From the NCBI GenBank assembly GCA_937923565.1, contig CALDTX010000078.1:1-56331 (forward strand): a stretch of DNA of 56,331 nt. The letters are read 5' to 3'. Source of the stretch: an uncultured Granulosicoccaceae bacterium (GTDB taxonomy: Bacteria; Pseudomonadota; Gammaproteobacteria; Granulosicoccales; Granulosicoccaceae). A program made the translations under genes and the position numbers. Shown in pieces: positions 1 through 10,671 of this stretch (position 1 is its first letter; the number at the start of each line of letters is the position of its first letter). Under the pieces are notes generated by a model that was not told the origin of the DNA, did no database searches, and was given only the letters and a program-made list of their open reading frames with translations.

Positions 1-47
1 GCCTTGACCTAGACACAACTTGTACAACGCACAACTCGTTAGGCTAA

Positions 48-1091
48 CTAAACGTTAAGCGCACTAAACGTCAGCACGGTGTATACCAAATAAGCACAAG
101 CCAGCAATGCACCAACAAGCCGCGTAGCTTTATTAAGATAGAAAATTAACGCTAACGCAATTGAGAAAACTGCCAAGGCAATGATCGATAGCATACCCGG
201 ATGAATGTCATGCAATGGCGCAACAAGCGCACTGCTACTTAATACTAATCCGAAATTCATGATATTCGAGCCAACAACATTGCCTAAAGCCAGCTCAAAC
301 TCACGACGATAAGCCGCAGCAATGGTGGCGGTAAGTTCTGGTATGCCTGTGCCAAACGCCGTAACCGTTAAAGAAATAACAGATTCAGATACACCAAACA
401 ATACAGCAACATCCACCGCACCACGAATAAGCAGCTCAGCTCCAAGAACGAGCATGGCTATACCAAATAACACCATACCCACAGGCTTGGCAAACGATAG
501 CCAGGTTTTGTTGTTCACCGAATTCGGCTCACTGACTGTATTGATTGCGACCCCATCAACTTCACCAAGCTTAGTGACTACTTCAGCCTGAGGTGTTTGC
601 ACTTGCTGCGTAACGGTGCTCTCAGCCGGCGATGATTCCACAGCCGTTGAGCGATTTTCCTGAAAAAACAGATAAACCAGCAAAGCAACAGAGAACAGCA
701 ATAACACTGCACCCTCTACCCGAGTAACTTCATGATCCAACACAACATACAAACCGGCAGCGGTTACCACCAACATAGCAGGCACTTGCTTTATAGCACC
801 ATCAGGGTCGACCACCATTGCCCGAACCAAAAACGCTAAACCCAACGCCAGACCAATATTCACAATATTCGATCCGATCACATTACCAGCGACCAAATCA
901 CCATGGCCGGTTATCGCTGAACCAATGCCAAACGCTAGCTCCGGCGCACTCGTACCAATACCTACAAGCACCAGCCCAACAAATGCACGAGACACGTTTA
1001 ACGCATTCGCAATGCGTACTGATCCACTAACCAGTGCGTGACCACCCATAAACAAAAAAACGAAACCAGCTAATAAATACAGTGCAGACAC
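48..1091 (-). CDS. Calcium/sodium antiporter, CaxA/YrbG family
   Basis: A 347-residue inner-membrane cation exchanger that should swap Ca2+ against Na+ or H+. The sequence shows the internal duplication of the family: the first alpha repeat carries GTSAPE at residues 46-51, and the second carries GTGIPE near residue 248. The two hydrophobic halves are joined by a hydrophilic loop rich in Ser, Thr, Val and Gln around residues 145-200, longer than in E. coli YrbG (325 aa). The start is GTG at 1091, preceded by a strong AAGGGGAT Shine-Dalgarno, so the non-ATG start looks right. It is transcribed away from nhaA, with 167 bp between the two starts. The family call is firm; the transported ion is inferred from the family. 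Confidence 0.9.
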   Translation of the reverse strand: MSALYLLAGFVFLFMGGHALVSGSVRIANALNVSRAFVGLVLVGIGTSAPELAFGIGSAITGHGDLVAGNVIGSNIVNIGLALGLAFLVRAMVVDPDGAIKQVPAMLVVTAAGLYVVLDHEVTRVEGAVLLLFSVALLVYLFFQENRSTAVESSPAESTVTQQVQTPQAEVVTKLGEVDGVAINTVSEPNSVNNKTWLSFAKPVGMVLFGIAMLVLGAELLIRGAVDVAVLFGVSESVISLTVTAFGTGIPELTATIAAAYRREFELALGNVVGSNIMNFGLVLSSSALVAPLHDIHPGMLSIIALAVFSIALALIFYLNKATRLVGALLACAYLVYTVLTFSALNV

Positions 1092-1258
1092 GTTAATCCC
1101 CTTTTCGAAGCGCTATAGTCTCCTATTTCTGCAATACGATAAAACAGTATTATTAGTTCTATTACATCGATTTATACGAACTATTGCACGAAGAAATTCG
1201 AATTGTAACCAGGCACTTTAATCTCAATAATAACCATTCACCCATTAGAGCCGTATAC

Positions 1259-2458
1259 ATGCCCGCAAGCCGACTAAAAGAATTTTTAAAGCTGGAATCC
1301 AGTGCAGGTATCATACTAATGCTGGCCACTGTAGCCGCTTTGATTGTGTCTAACACCGCGCTAAATAGTTTTTACGCGCAAATATTAGATACGCGCGTTG
1401 CATTGATATTTGGCGCGCTTGAGTTGGATAAACCGCTTTTACTGTGGATAAACGATGGCTTAATGGCGATCTTTTTCCTACTCATTGGACTGGAACTAAA
1501 ACGCGAAGTTATGGAAGGCCAGCTCTCCAGCAAACAGCAATTAATACTGCCACTGGTGGCTGCTATCGGTGGCTTTGTGGTTCCGGCCTTCATTTACTTC
1601 TTATTCAATCGTCACGACCCAATGGCGATCAACGGCTGGGCAATACCCTCGGCTACTGACATCGCGTTTGCTTTGGGTGTGTTAGCGCTGTTGGGTAGTC
1701 GTGTTCCGTTGTCGCTAAAAATATTTTTAACCACGTTAGCCATTATTGACGATCTGGCAGCCATTATGGTTATCGCTGTTTTCTACTCATCAGATTTAGC
1801 CGTAGCTTCTATCGTATTTGCAGCAATCGGGCTGGCTGTGTTAGTCATACTTAATGTTAGCGGAGTCACTAACAGAGTTGCGTACCTCTTAGTGGGTATT
1901 GCTATCTGGGTTTGCGTGCTGAAAAGTGGCATTCATGCAACACTTGCCGGCGTATTGCTAGCCTTTGCGATTCCAATGCGCGGCAAGGCCAAAGGACAAG
2001 AAGAATCACATTCGCCACTAAAAGAAATGGAGCACAATCTGCACCCGTGGGTTGCCTATATGGTGCTACCGATTTTCGCTTTTGCTAATGCTGGTGTGAA
2101 CTTGGAAGGCATCAACATGGACGGCCTGTTTAATTCAGTCACCTTAGGCATTTTCTTTGGATTGGTGGTAGGAAAAACGGTGGGGGTTTTCGGCTTTTCC
2201 TGGGCGTCGGTAAAGCTTGGCTGGGTATCGCTACCTGAGGGTACTAACTGGCAACACATGTTGGGCATAGCGGTGTTAACCGGCATTGGATTTACAATGA
2301 GTTTATTCATTGCCTCACTTGCCTTTGAACACGGCTCGTTCGACTACTTACAAGCTACAAGAATCGGTGTTTTAGCAGGCTCGGTTTGTGCGGCGATAAT
2401 AGGTGCCGCACTATTAATAACAGCCAAACCAAACACTAAGGTAGAAAACCGCCAGTAG
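1259..2458 (+). CDS. nhaA: Na+/H+ antiporter NhaA
   Basis: A 399-residue inner-membrane antiporter that exports Na+ (or Li+) in exchange for protons, giving salt and alkaline-pH tolerance. The adjacent aspartates essential for transport are at residues 164-165 in IIDDLAAI, matching D163/D164 of E. coli NhaA, and length is close to the usual 385-400. About 12 hydrophobic segments are visible. The frame stays open upstream to a TTG at 1184, but the residues before 1259 are polar and unlike the family, and the protein from ATG 1259 begins MPASRLKEFLKLESSAG, typical of NhaA. The ribosome-binding site is weak. It converges on the monooxygenase gene, with a palindrome between them. Confidence 0.95.
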   Translation: MPASRLKEFLKLESSAGIILMLATVAALIVSNTALNSFYAQILDTRVALIFGALELDKPLLLWINDGLMAIFFLLIGLELKREVMEGQLSSKQQLILPLVAAIGGFVVPAFIYFLFNRHDPMAINGWAIPSATDIAFALGVLALLGSRVPLSLKIFLTTLAIIDDLAAIMVIAVFYSSDLAVASIVFAAIGLAVLVILNVSGVTNRVAYLLVGIAIWVCVLKSGIHATLAGVLLAFAIPMRGKAKGQEESHSPLKEMEHNLHPWVAYMVLPIFAFANAGVNLEGINMDGLFNSVTLGIFFGLVVGKTVGVFGFSWASVKLGWVSLPEGTNWQHMLGIAVLTGIGFTMSLFIASLAFEHGSFDYLQATRIGVLAGSVCAAIIGAALLITAKPNTKVENRQ

Positions 2459-2531
2459 AATTTAACGACCAACCATCTATTCAACAAACAATCGTGAATA
2501 GTCCCTTTAACTAACAGGACCATTAACTCAC

Positions 2532-2558
2532 TGAGCCGTGGTTTAAAACCACGGCTCA
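2532..2558. terminator. 13-bp inverted repeat between convergent genes, possible bidirectional terminator
   Basis: TGAGCCGTGGTTT at 2532-2544 is the exact reverse complement of AAACCACGGCTCA at 2546-2558, with a single base between them. RNA from either strand could fold into a GC-rich hairpin. It lies between the 3' ends of nhaA and the monooxygenase gene, where a shared terminator is expected. Neither side has a clear U-tract, so a classical intrinsic terminator is not proven. Confidence 0.45.
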
Positions 2559-2571
2559 ACGTATCGTTTGC

Positions 2572-4368
2572 TTAAGCCACGTGATGCACAGGGGCCAGTT
2601 CGTACACAGGCGTATCAATATTTTCCATTCTTGCTTTAATTTGTAAAGACAAGAACTGCGAATAATGCCGCGACTGATGCAAGTTACCACCATGAAACCA
2701 CAAGCCCGGTTGTTGCAGAGGCTTCCACATGTTTCTAAGCTCCCCTTCCCACGGCCCGGGATCTTTTGTGGTATCTGAACCTAATCCCCAACACTTACCT
2801 ACTTTGTCGGCCACTTCCTGACTGATTAAATCGGCGGCCCATCCGTTCATTGATGAGTAGCCTGTGGCCATAACAATAAGATCGGCAGGTAGTTCGCTAC
2901 CATCGTCAAATCGAACACCGGTTTCAGTGATCTGTTCAACCGCCACACCACTTTTGAGTTTTATCTTTCCATCGGCAACCATTTCTGACGCACCAACATC
3001 AATGTAATAGCCAGAGCCACGGCGCAGATACTTCATAAACAAGCCGGAACCATCTTCACCAAAGTCCAACATAAAGCCCGCTTTTTCAAGTCTGTCGTAA
3101 AGGTCTTTATCACGCTTGGCCATCTCTTCATATACCGGTATATGGAACGTGTGCATGATTTTATAAGGCACCGATGCAAAGATTAAATCCGCTTTATGAT
3201 GATCTATGCCATTAGCTATGGCGTCTTCGGAATACAGACCACCTAAGGCAAGCTCCATCAGAGAATCAGACTTTGCAATGTGTGTGCTGCTGCGTTGCAC
3301 CATCGTCACATCACCACCTTGCTCTACTAATGCCGCGCAGATATCGTGCGCTGAATTATTAGAACCGATAACAACCACTTTTTTATCTTTATAATTATCG
3401 GGGCCGGGGTGTTGACTGGAGTGCTGAATTTCACCTTTAAACTTTTCCTGCCCCGCAAAAGAGGGAATGTTTGGCTTGGCAGACATACCTGTCGCTAAGA
3501 CAAGTTGCTTCGGTTTCAACGTAACAGGCTTTCCTTCACGCTCAACTTCTACGGTCCACTCACCTTTGGCTTCATCATAATTTGCCGATTTGCAAACCGT
3601 TGAGTTCCAGTAATTGAGCTCCATTAGCTTGGTGTACATTTCGAGCCAATCGCCTATTTTATCTTTTGGTGCAAACACAGGCCAATGTTGAGGGAATGGA
3701 ATATAAGGCAGGTGGTCGTACCAGACGGGATCATGCAAACATAATGACTTATAGCGTTTGCGCCAGCTATCGCCAGGTTTTGCGTTTTTCTCAACAATAA
3801 TAGTAGGCACACCCAGCACCCGCATACGCGCACCCAATGCGATACCCCCTTGCCCACCACCTACGATAAGACAATAAGGTTGTTCGGTATAACCCAATGT
3901 TTCGGCTTCTTCTTGCCGCTTTTCCAACCAATTTTTACGCCCGGCAAGTTCACCATGTTCAACACCCATATTTCTGTTGCGCCCTTCGGGTGTTTCATGA
4001 CCTTTTAGCTCAACCATGGTGGTTAAAAAAGTAAAGGCTTTGCCATCACGTAAACGAACATGACCCAATCCATGAGCCACCGCTGTTTCAAACGTTAACC
4101 AAGCTTCCACAATGCCATCAGCTTCAGTGGGTGGTTCACTGATTTGCCAGTTAGTTGGTTTAACTTGATTGTTGCAGGCGTCGAGCATGCTTTGAATAGC
4201 AGCACGGCCTTCTAAGGTTTTTATATTCCAGGTAAAGCTCACGAGATCGCGCCAAAACCCTTCTTCTTCAAAAAGGTTGGCAGCTGTTGTTGTGTCTGAA
4301 TTTTTAAGCGCGTCGCCAAACCCAGTAAGCCAATCTTGAACTTGTTTCTCAGGTGTTGAATTAGACAT
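2572..4368 (-). CDS. Flavin-containing monooxygenase with N-terminal NTF2/SnoaL-like domain
   Basis: A 598-residue putative NAD(P)H- and FAD-dependent class B monooxygenase. Residues about 5-125 look like an NTF2/SnoaL-like fold (start 'EKQVQDWLTGFGDAL', then a small alpha+beta unit). The FAD-binding Rossmann motif GGGQGG is at 170-175, a second nucleotide-binding motif IGSNNSA is near residue 345, and the segment FKGEIQHSSQ between them resembles the monooxygenase fingerprint FxGxxxHxxxY with a variant last position. ATGY near the C-terminus is also typical. A GAGAGGGG ribosome-binding site precedes ATG 4368. Homologues are often annotated as 'flavoprotein involved in K+ transport', a label without good support. 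The substrate is unknown; there is no catabolic neighbour. Confidence 0.85.
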   Translation of the reverse strand: MSNSTPEKQVQDWLTGFGDALKNSDTTTAANLFEEEGFWRDLVSFTWNIKTLEGRAAIQSMLDACNNQVKPTNWQISEPPTEADGIVEAWLTFETAVAHGLGHVRLRDGKAFTFLTTMVELKGHETPEGRNRNMGVEHGELAGRKNWLEKRQEEAETLGYTEQPYCLIVGGGQGGIALGARMRVLGVPTIIVEKNAKPGDSWRKRYKSLCLHDPVWYDHLPYIPFPQHWPVFAPKDKIGDWLEMYTKLMELNYWNSTVCKSANYDEAKGEWTVEVEREGKPVTLKPKQLVLATGMSAKPNIPSFAGQEKFKGEIQHSSQHPGPDNYKDKKVVVIGSNNSAHDICAALVEQGGDVTMVQRSSTHIAKSDSLMELALGGLYSEDAIANGIDHHKADLIFASVPYKIMHTFHIPVYEEMAKRDKDLYDRLEKAGFMLDFGEDGSGLFMKYLRRGSGYYIDVGASEMVADGKIKLKSGVAVEQITETGVRFDDGSELPADLIVMATGYSSMNGWAADLISQEVADKVGKCWGLGSDTTKDPGPWEGELRNMWKPLQQPGLWFHGGNLHQSRHYSQFLSLQIKARMENIDTPVYELAPVHHVA

Positions 4369-4548
4369 GGATACCCCTCTCCCAATGGCATTTATCGTTA
4401 ATTTCTAAAAATTGGAAATCACAGTGAGTGCACGGGTTTTGAGCTAGCTGAGCACTAACCGCTAATTTAAGTTACCAGAGTTGACGGGGACGTTCACTAC
4501 TTTCCACACACCCTTGAGGCTTTAAGTAGTCTGTTAAGACAGATTGTC

Positions 4549-4576
4549 GCAGGCGCTATAAGAGAGATGCGCCTGC
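4549..4576 (-). terminator. Hairpin downstream of the hypothetical gene
   Basis: GCAGGCGC (4549-4556) and GCGCCTGC (4569-4576) form a perfect 8-bp GC-rich stem with a 12-nt loop, 38 bp after the stop of the minus-strand hypothetical gene. A second, smaller hairpin (TCTGT/ACAGA near 4529-4543) follows it. There is no long U-tract. The rest of the 4369-4613 gap shows no recognisable gene; it must hold the promoter of neither neighbour, since the hypothetical gene ends there and the monooxygenase gene starts at its left edge. Confidence 0.35.
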
Positions 4577-4613
4577 ATTTTGGCAAGAATCGGGAAGGGT
4601 ATTTTATTGCCGT

Positions 4614-5171
4614 TTAGTCGTCGCGATTAGTGCGTCTGGAACGCCTATCACGGTTAGGTGGCGATGCTTTTCTGGAGCCGGAGCCCACTAAATGCCACCA
4701 GTCCTTTTGCTGTTTACGCTCCAACTCAGTTAAAACATCACTTCGATCGGTGCTTCGCCGCTTACTTGCATTGCTGTTCCGCGATACGGTAGGACGTGCC
4801 GTATTCGCCGCCGCATCCGTATTTGTTGCAGCTTCAGGCTCTGTACGCCTGCCGGCCGACAGGTTTCTGCCTTTGCGAAAGGAACTTGAACGCACCAACT
4901 GCTCCAGCGCCGATACAGGCTTTTCTGGCCGCTTTTTGCCAGTGCTCACCAGTTTGCGACTCATTGGTGCGCTCTGTTGAGGTGTTGGTACCGAAGCGTT
5001 CTGATCAGCCAACTTCATAAGCTCTCTGACGATAGCAAGCTGTTGTGAGTGCCAGCTTTCCCGAGGCACCGCCAAGGCTACCGCCAAAAGCGCATTAGCG
5101 GCAACGCCAACCGGTATATGCTTGGGCAGTTCGAGCTGCCAAACAAAGACCAGAGTGTCGGTTTTAGTCAT
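4614..5171 (-). CDS. Hypothetical basic, low-complexity protein
   Basis: I do not recognise this gene. From ATG 5171 it encodes 185 residues. The first 60 or so look folded, with a hydrophobic stretch (VGVAANALLAVALAVP) and an amphipathic segment. From about residue 65 on it is polar and basic, rich in Arg, Ser, Asn and Lys, ending in an RDRRSRRTNRDD-like tail, which suggests disorder and nucleic-acid or ribosome contact. The frame continues upstream to ATG 5270 and TTG 5351, but those starts lack a ribosome-binding site and would consume the whole divergent obgE promoter region. It sits where rplU-rpmA often precede obgE, yet resembles neither. Its hydrophobic start faintly recalls DUF2000; this is not a firm match. 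Confidence 0.5.
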   Translation of the reverse strand: MTKTDTLVFVWQLELPKHIPVGVAANALLAVALAVPRESWHSQQLAIVRELMKLADQNASVPTPQQSAPMSRKLVSTGKKRPEKPVSALEQLVRSSSFRKGRNLSAGRRTEPEAATNTDAAANTARPTVSRNSNASKRRSTDRSDVLTELERKQQKDWWHLVGSGSRKASPPNRDRRSRRTNRDD

Positions 5172-5338
5172 CGGTTCGTCCGCTTTGTTACAAAGAGCGC
5201 GCGTCAACGCACCACGTTCATCACAAAGTGGAAACAAAACCACGTTAGATTGCTGTTTAGATCCATACATGAAGCAAGTGTCGCAGTTAGTTTTACGATA
5301 AACTTTGTTATACCTCGCACTTCCAACCCCGCCACTAA

Positions 5339-7568
<2,230 letters not shown>

Positions 7569-7603
7569 CTATGCGCACGTCACGAGCCAGAAATCTGGGC
7601 TTC

Positions 7604-7867
7604 TTAAGAAAGTGCGCGAACCTGTGCGTTGAAACGGCTTTTATAGCGAGCAGCTTTATTCTTGTGAATAAGCCCCTTTCGCGCCATATGATCCAACACG
7701 GGAATTGCTTCTTTCAATGCGCTTTCAGCGGTGGTTTTATCACCCGCTGTAATTGCAGAAAAAACACGTTTAACATGCGTACGCATCATCGAACGCTGAC
7801 TCGCGTTGCGTTGACGAGACTTCTCGGCCTGGCGAGCGCGCTTTTTTGCCTGAGCAGAATTGGCCAC
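7604..7867 (-). CDS. rpsT: 30S ribosomal protein S20
   Basis: An 87-residue, strongly basic helical protein binding 16S rRNA early in small-subunit assembly. It opens [18 protein letters not shown], the classic S20 N-terminus, and length equals the E. coli protein. The start codon is GTG (7865-7867 on the plus strand read as CAC). This matters because E. coli rpsT also has a non-AUG start (UUG), and that poor start is part of S20 autoregulation; a similar control here is an inference. An AGAGG ribosome-binding site and a good sigma-70 promoter precede it. It stands alone on the minus strand between proB and murJ, the same place as in Pseudomonas. Confidence 0.97.
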   Translation of the reverse strand: MANSAQAKKRARQAEKSRQRNASQRSMMRTHVKRVFSAITAGDKTTAESALKEAIPVLDHMARKGLIHKNKAARYKSRFNAQVRALS

Positions 7868-7907
7868 GGACTACCTCTTAATTCATCGAAACTTCGGTTA
7901 GCCGACT

Positions 7908-7936
7908 ATTATGATTGGCCTTTGCAATATAGTCAA
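7908..7936 (-). promoter_or_regulatory. Predicted sigma-70 promoter of rpsT
   Basis: On the minus strand, TTGACT (plus 7931-7936) and CATAAT (plus 7908-7913) are separated by exactly 17 bp, close to the TTGACA/TATAAT consensus. Transcription would start near 7900, leaving a leader of about 33 nt before the GTG start. Confidence 0.6.
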
Positions 7937-8055
7937 TCAAGCGTCAGGTCAATTTTTGTGCATCGCACCCGAACTATCGCTTTATGTGGCCTAAAATCAG
8001 CCTATATCGGGAATAACCCTCGCGCTAATCCGTTTGCTGCCTGTTTAGAAGCCAC

Positions 8056-9612
8056 ATGAAAAAAAGCAATAATTTGGTGAAATCCGGCAGCATCGTGGGC
8101 CTAATGACGCTGCTTTCACGGCTTTTGGGCTTCGTGCGCGATCAAGTACTGGCTATTGTATTCGGTGCGGGTGCTGTTACCGACGTATTTTTGGTAGCGT
8201 TTAAAATTCCGAACTTTTTACGCCGATTATTTGCCGAAGGTGCCTTTGCACAAGCATTTATACCGGTTTTCACAGAATACAAAGAAACCAAAAGCCGTGA
8301 AGCCCTGATCGATTTAGCTGCCAATGTGTTTGGCGCGCTAACCAGCATTTTGCTTTTGGTAAGCACCGTGGGGGTCATGTTAGCGCCATTGCTCATTATG
8401 TTATTCGCCCCCGGCTTTATCGACTCCCCGGCTCAGTTCGAACTGGCCACGCACATGCTGCGCATTACATTTCCGTATTTATTGTTCGTTTCGCTGATGG
8501 CTTACGCAGGCAGCATGCTCAATACCTTCGGATATTTCGCGGTTCCCTCGTTTACCCCCGTTTTGCTGAACATTTGCATGATCAGCGCAGCGCTCTGGTT
8601 TTCGCCCCATTTTGAGCAGCCGATCGTGGCACTGGCTTGGGGTGTATTTTTTGCTGGTGTTTTTCAGCTGGCGTTCCAGCTACCTTTTCTGAGAAAGCTG
8701 GGCCTGCTACCCAAACCCAAATGGGGCTGGAAACACTCGGGCGTAAGGCGAATTTTAAAGCTGATGGCACCGGCGGTATTAGGCAGCTCGGTGGCGCAAA
8801 TAAACCTGTTACTCGACACCGTCATTGCGTCTTTTCTAACGGTAGGCAGCCTTAGTTGGTTGTATTACTCAGACCGACTCATGGAATTCCCGCTGGGGCT
8901 TTTAGGCGTAACTCTTGGCACCATCATTCTGCCGCGCCTATCGAGCGAACATGCCTTGGCAGAACCCGAAAAATTCAAACAAACCATTACCTGGGCCCTG
9001 CGATTAGTTGCGTTAATCGGCATTCCTTCCGCTATCGGGCTCATGATGCTGGCGCAACCTATGCTCAGCACCTTGTTTGAGTACGGTCAATTCACCGCTA
9101 GCGACTCAGCAATGGCCAGCTACAGCTTGATCGCCTACTCGGCAGGCTTACCGGCATTTATCCTCATCAAAATTTTTGCACCAGCTTTTTTTGCACGGCA
9201 AGACACTCGCACACCAGTGCGCATAGGGATTGTGGCGCTGATATCCAACATGGCTTACAACCTCATTTTAGTTTTGCCGATGGTGTGGCTGGATATGACA
9301 GCACCGCACACGGCTTTGGCTATTGCCACAAGCTTATCCGCATGGCAACAAGCCTACATGCTGTATCAAAAACTTGTTGTGCAAGGTATTTACCAGGTGC
9401 CTGCGGATTTAAGCCGATTTGTTTGGCGCTGCGTACCCGCATTTATCACGCTGTCAATCGCGCTGTGGTTCACGCACTCGATGCAATGGCACGACGTCAA
9501 AGCAAGCGTTCGAGTGCTGCAATTACTGGGTATAATCACGGCTGGGACAGCGTTTTATACTGTTGCTTTACTCGTATTTGGCATCCGCCCCAAACATATT
9601 GCCAGCCCATGA
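8056..9612 (+). CDS. murJ: Lipid II flippase MurJ
   Basis: A 518-residue polytopic inner-membrane protein of the MOP superfamily that flips lipid II to the periplasmic side for peptidoglycan synthesis. About 14 hydrophobic segments are visible. The N-terminus (SGSIVGLMTLLSRLLGFVRD, with conserved RxxGFxRD) and RRLFAEGAFAQAFIP are hallmark MurJ sequences, and length is near the usual 510-525. The ATG at 8056 is the first start giving that N-terminus. It lies 23 bp ahead of ribF, so the two are probably co-transcribed, as in many gammaproteobacteria (murJ-ribF-ileS-lspA). Confidence 0.95.
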   Translation: MKKSNNLVKSGSIVGLMTLLSRLLGFVRDQVLAIVFGAGAVTDVFLVAFKIPNFLRRLFAEGAFAQAFIPVFTEYKETKSREALIDLAANVFGALTSILLLVSTVGVMLAPLLIMLFAPGFIDSPAQFELATHMLRITFPYLLFVSLMAYAGSMLNTFGYFAVPSFTPVLLNICMISAALWFSPHFEQPIVALAWGVFFAGVFQLAFQLPFLRKLGLLPKPKWGWKHSGVRRILKLMAPAVLGSSVAQINLLLDTVIASFLTVGSLSWLYYSDRLMEFPLGLLGVTLGTIILPRLSSEHALAEPEKFKQTITWALRLVALIGIPSAIGLMMLAQPMLSTLFEYGQFTASDSAMASYSLIAYSAGLPAFILIKIFAPAFFARQDTRTPVRIGIVALISNMAYNLILVLPMVWLDMTAPHTALAIATSLSAWQQAYMLYQKLVVQGIYQVPADLSRFVWRCVPAFITLSIALWFTHSMQWHDVKASVRVLQLLGIITAGTAFYTVALLVFGIRPKHIASP

Positions 9613-9634
9613 ACTACACACTAACAGGTGTTGT

Positions 9635-10567
9635 ATGCAACTGATTCGCGGCCTCAATAATTGGCCGATCGACAAGCCCTGTGTTGCCACTATTGGTAAC
9701 TTTGACGGTGTGCATCTCGGACATCAAAGCATTGTTAATCAGCTGAAAAAAGCCAGCTCAACGCACCAACTGCCCAGTTGTGTTATCAGTTTCGAACCAC
9801 TGCCGCATGAGTTTTTCTCGCCCGATCAGCATGCAAACCGCTTACACGGGTTTCGGGACAAAATCCAGACGCTTTCAGCACTGGGTGTTGATTATTTTCT
9901 TTTGCTTAAGTTTGACGAACCATTCAGCGAACAAAGCGCGCAGCACTTTATCGAAGAAACACTGCACAAAACGCTCAATATCAAACATTTGATCATCGGC
10001 GACGACTTCCAGTTTGGCAAAGGCCGACAAGGAAATTTTGATACGCTGCATCAGGCTGGCCAGCAGTATGGCTTTGGTGTTGAGCAAACTCATACGGTAA
10101 GCCTTGGTGGCAGTCGCATATCCAGCACCCGCATACGCAAACATCTGGCGCAAAGCGAATTGGATCAGGCCGTTTCCCTTCTGGGTAGACCTTATCGCAT
10201 TAGTGGCCGTGTGGTGCATGGCGAGAAAGTAGGCCGACAACTGGGTTTTCCGACTGCCAATGTGGCACTCAAAAAACACCGACCTTCTCTTTGTGGCGTA
10301 TTTGCAGTAACGGCAAACGTTGAGGAAACCGGTATTCGCTACAACGCTGTTGCCAATTTAGGCGAACGTCCAACAGTCGGCGGTCGTAAATTGTTACTGG
10401 AAGTTCACATGCTCGATGCCGAACCAGACCTTTATGGGCAGCATTTACAGGTAGATTTCCAAGCATTTTTGCGAGGCGAGCAAAAGTTTAATTCCCTTGA
10501 CGAGCTTAAACAGGCTATTTCGAACGATGCAGCTAACGCGTCACGCTTATTAAACGCCAATACGTAA
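9635..10567 (+). CDS. ribF: Bifunctional riboflavin kinase/FMN adenylyltransferase
   Basis: A 310-residue cytoplasmic enzyme making FMN from riboflavin and then FAD. The N-terminal nucleotidyltransferase domain carries GNFDGVHLGH at residues 21-30 and the ISSTRIR signature near residue 165. The C-terminal kinase domain carries GRQLGFPTAN near residue 205 and NLGERPTVGG near 245. An in-frame upstream start at 9563 would lie inside murJ and adds unrelated residues, so ATG 9635 is preferred. FMN and FAD feed several flavoproteins in this window (Rnf subunits, DadA-like protein, monooxygenase). There is no FMN riboswitch in the short gap upstream. Confidence 0.95.
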   Translation: MQLIRGLNNWPIDKPCVATIGNFDGVHLGHQSIVNQLKKASSTHQLPSCVISFEPLPHEFFSPDQHANRLHGFRDKIQTLSALGVDYFLLLKFDEPFSEQSAQHFIEETLHKTLNIKHLIIGDDFQFGKGRQGNFDTLHQAGQQYGFGVEQTHTVSLGGSRISSTRIRKHLAQSELDQAVSLLGRPYRISGRVVHGEKVGRQLGFPTANVALKKHRPSLCGVFAVTANVEETGIRYNAVANLGERPTVGGRKLLLEVHMLDAEPDLYGQHLQVDFQAFLRGEQKFNSLDELKQAISNDAANASRLLNANT

Positions 10568-10671
10568 CTCACACAGCCCTTGAATGACATACACTAAGTA
10601 CTTGGGCATGCTCCATGCTGCCCAAGAAATAGAAGTTATTTGCAACCACAAAAAATACCGAGCACCAGCTT

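Noticed and set aside
4630-4980. Plus-strand 116-codon open frame opposite the basic hypothetical protein
   Set aside because: Both strands are open here. The minus frame is longer, has a more protein-like head and a plausible position; the plus frame is probably its shadow, though neither is certain.
7584-7602. Hairpin between proB and rpsT as a terminator
   Set aside because: AGCCAGA/TCTGGGCT is short with a bulge and no T-tract on either strand; too weak to list.
7571-8059. Plus-strand 162-codon open frame over rpsT
   Set aside because: It lies antisense to rpsT, whose protein is unmistakable, and its translation has no recognisable features.
10568-10671. T-box or other leader control upstream of ileS
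   Set aside because: The 104-bp gap is too short and lacks T-box landmarks; none is expected in this group.
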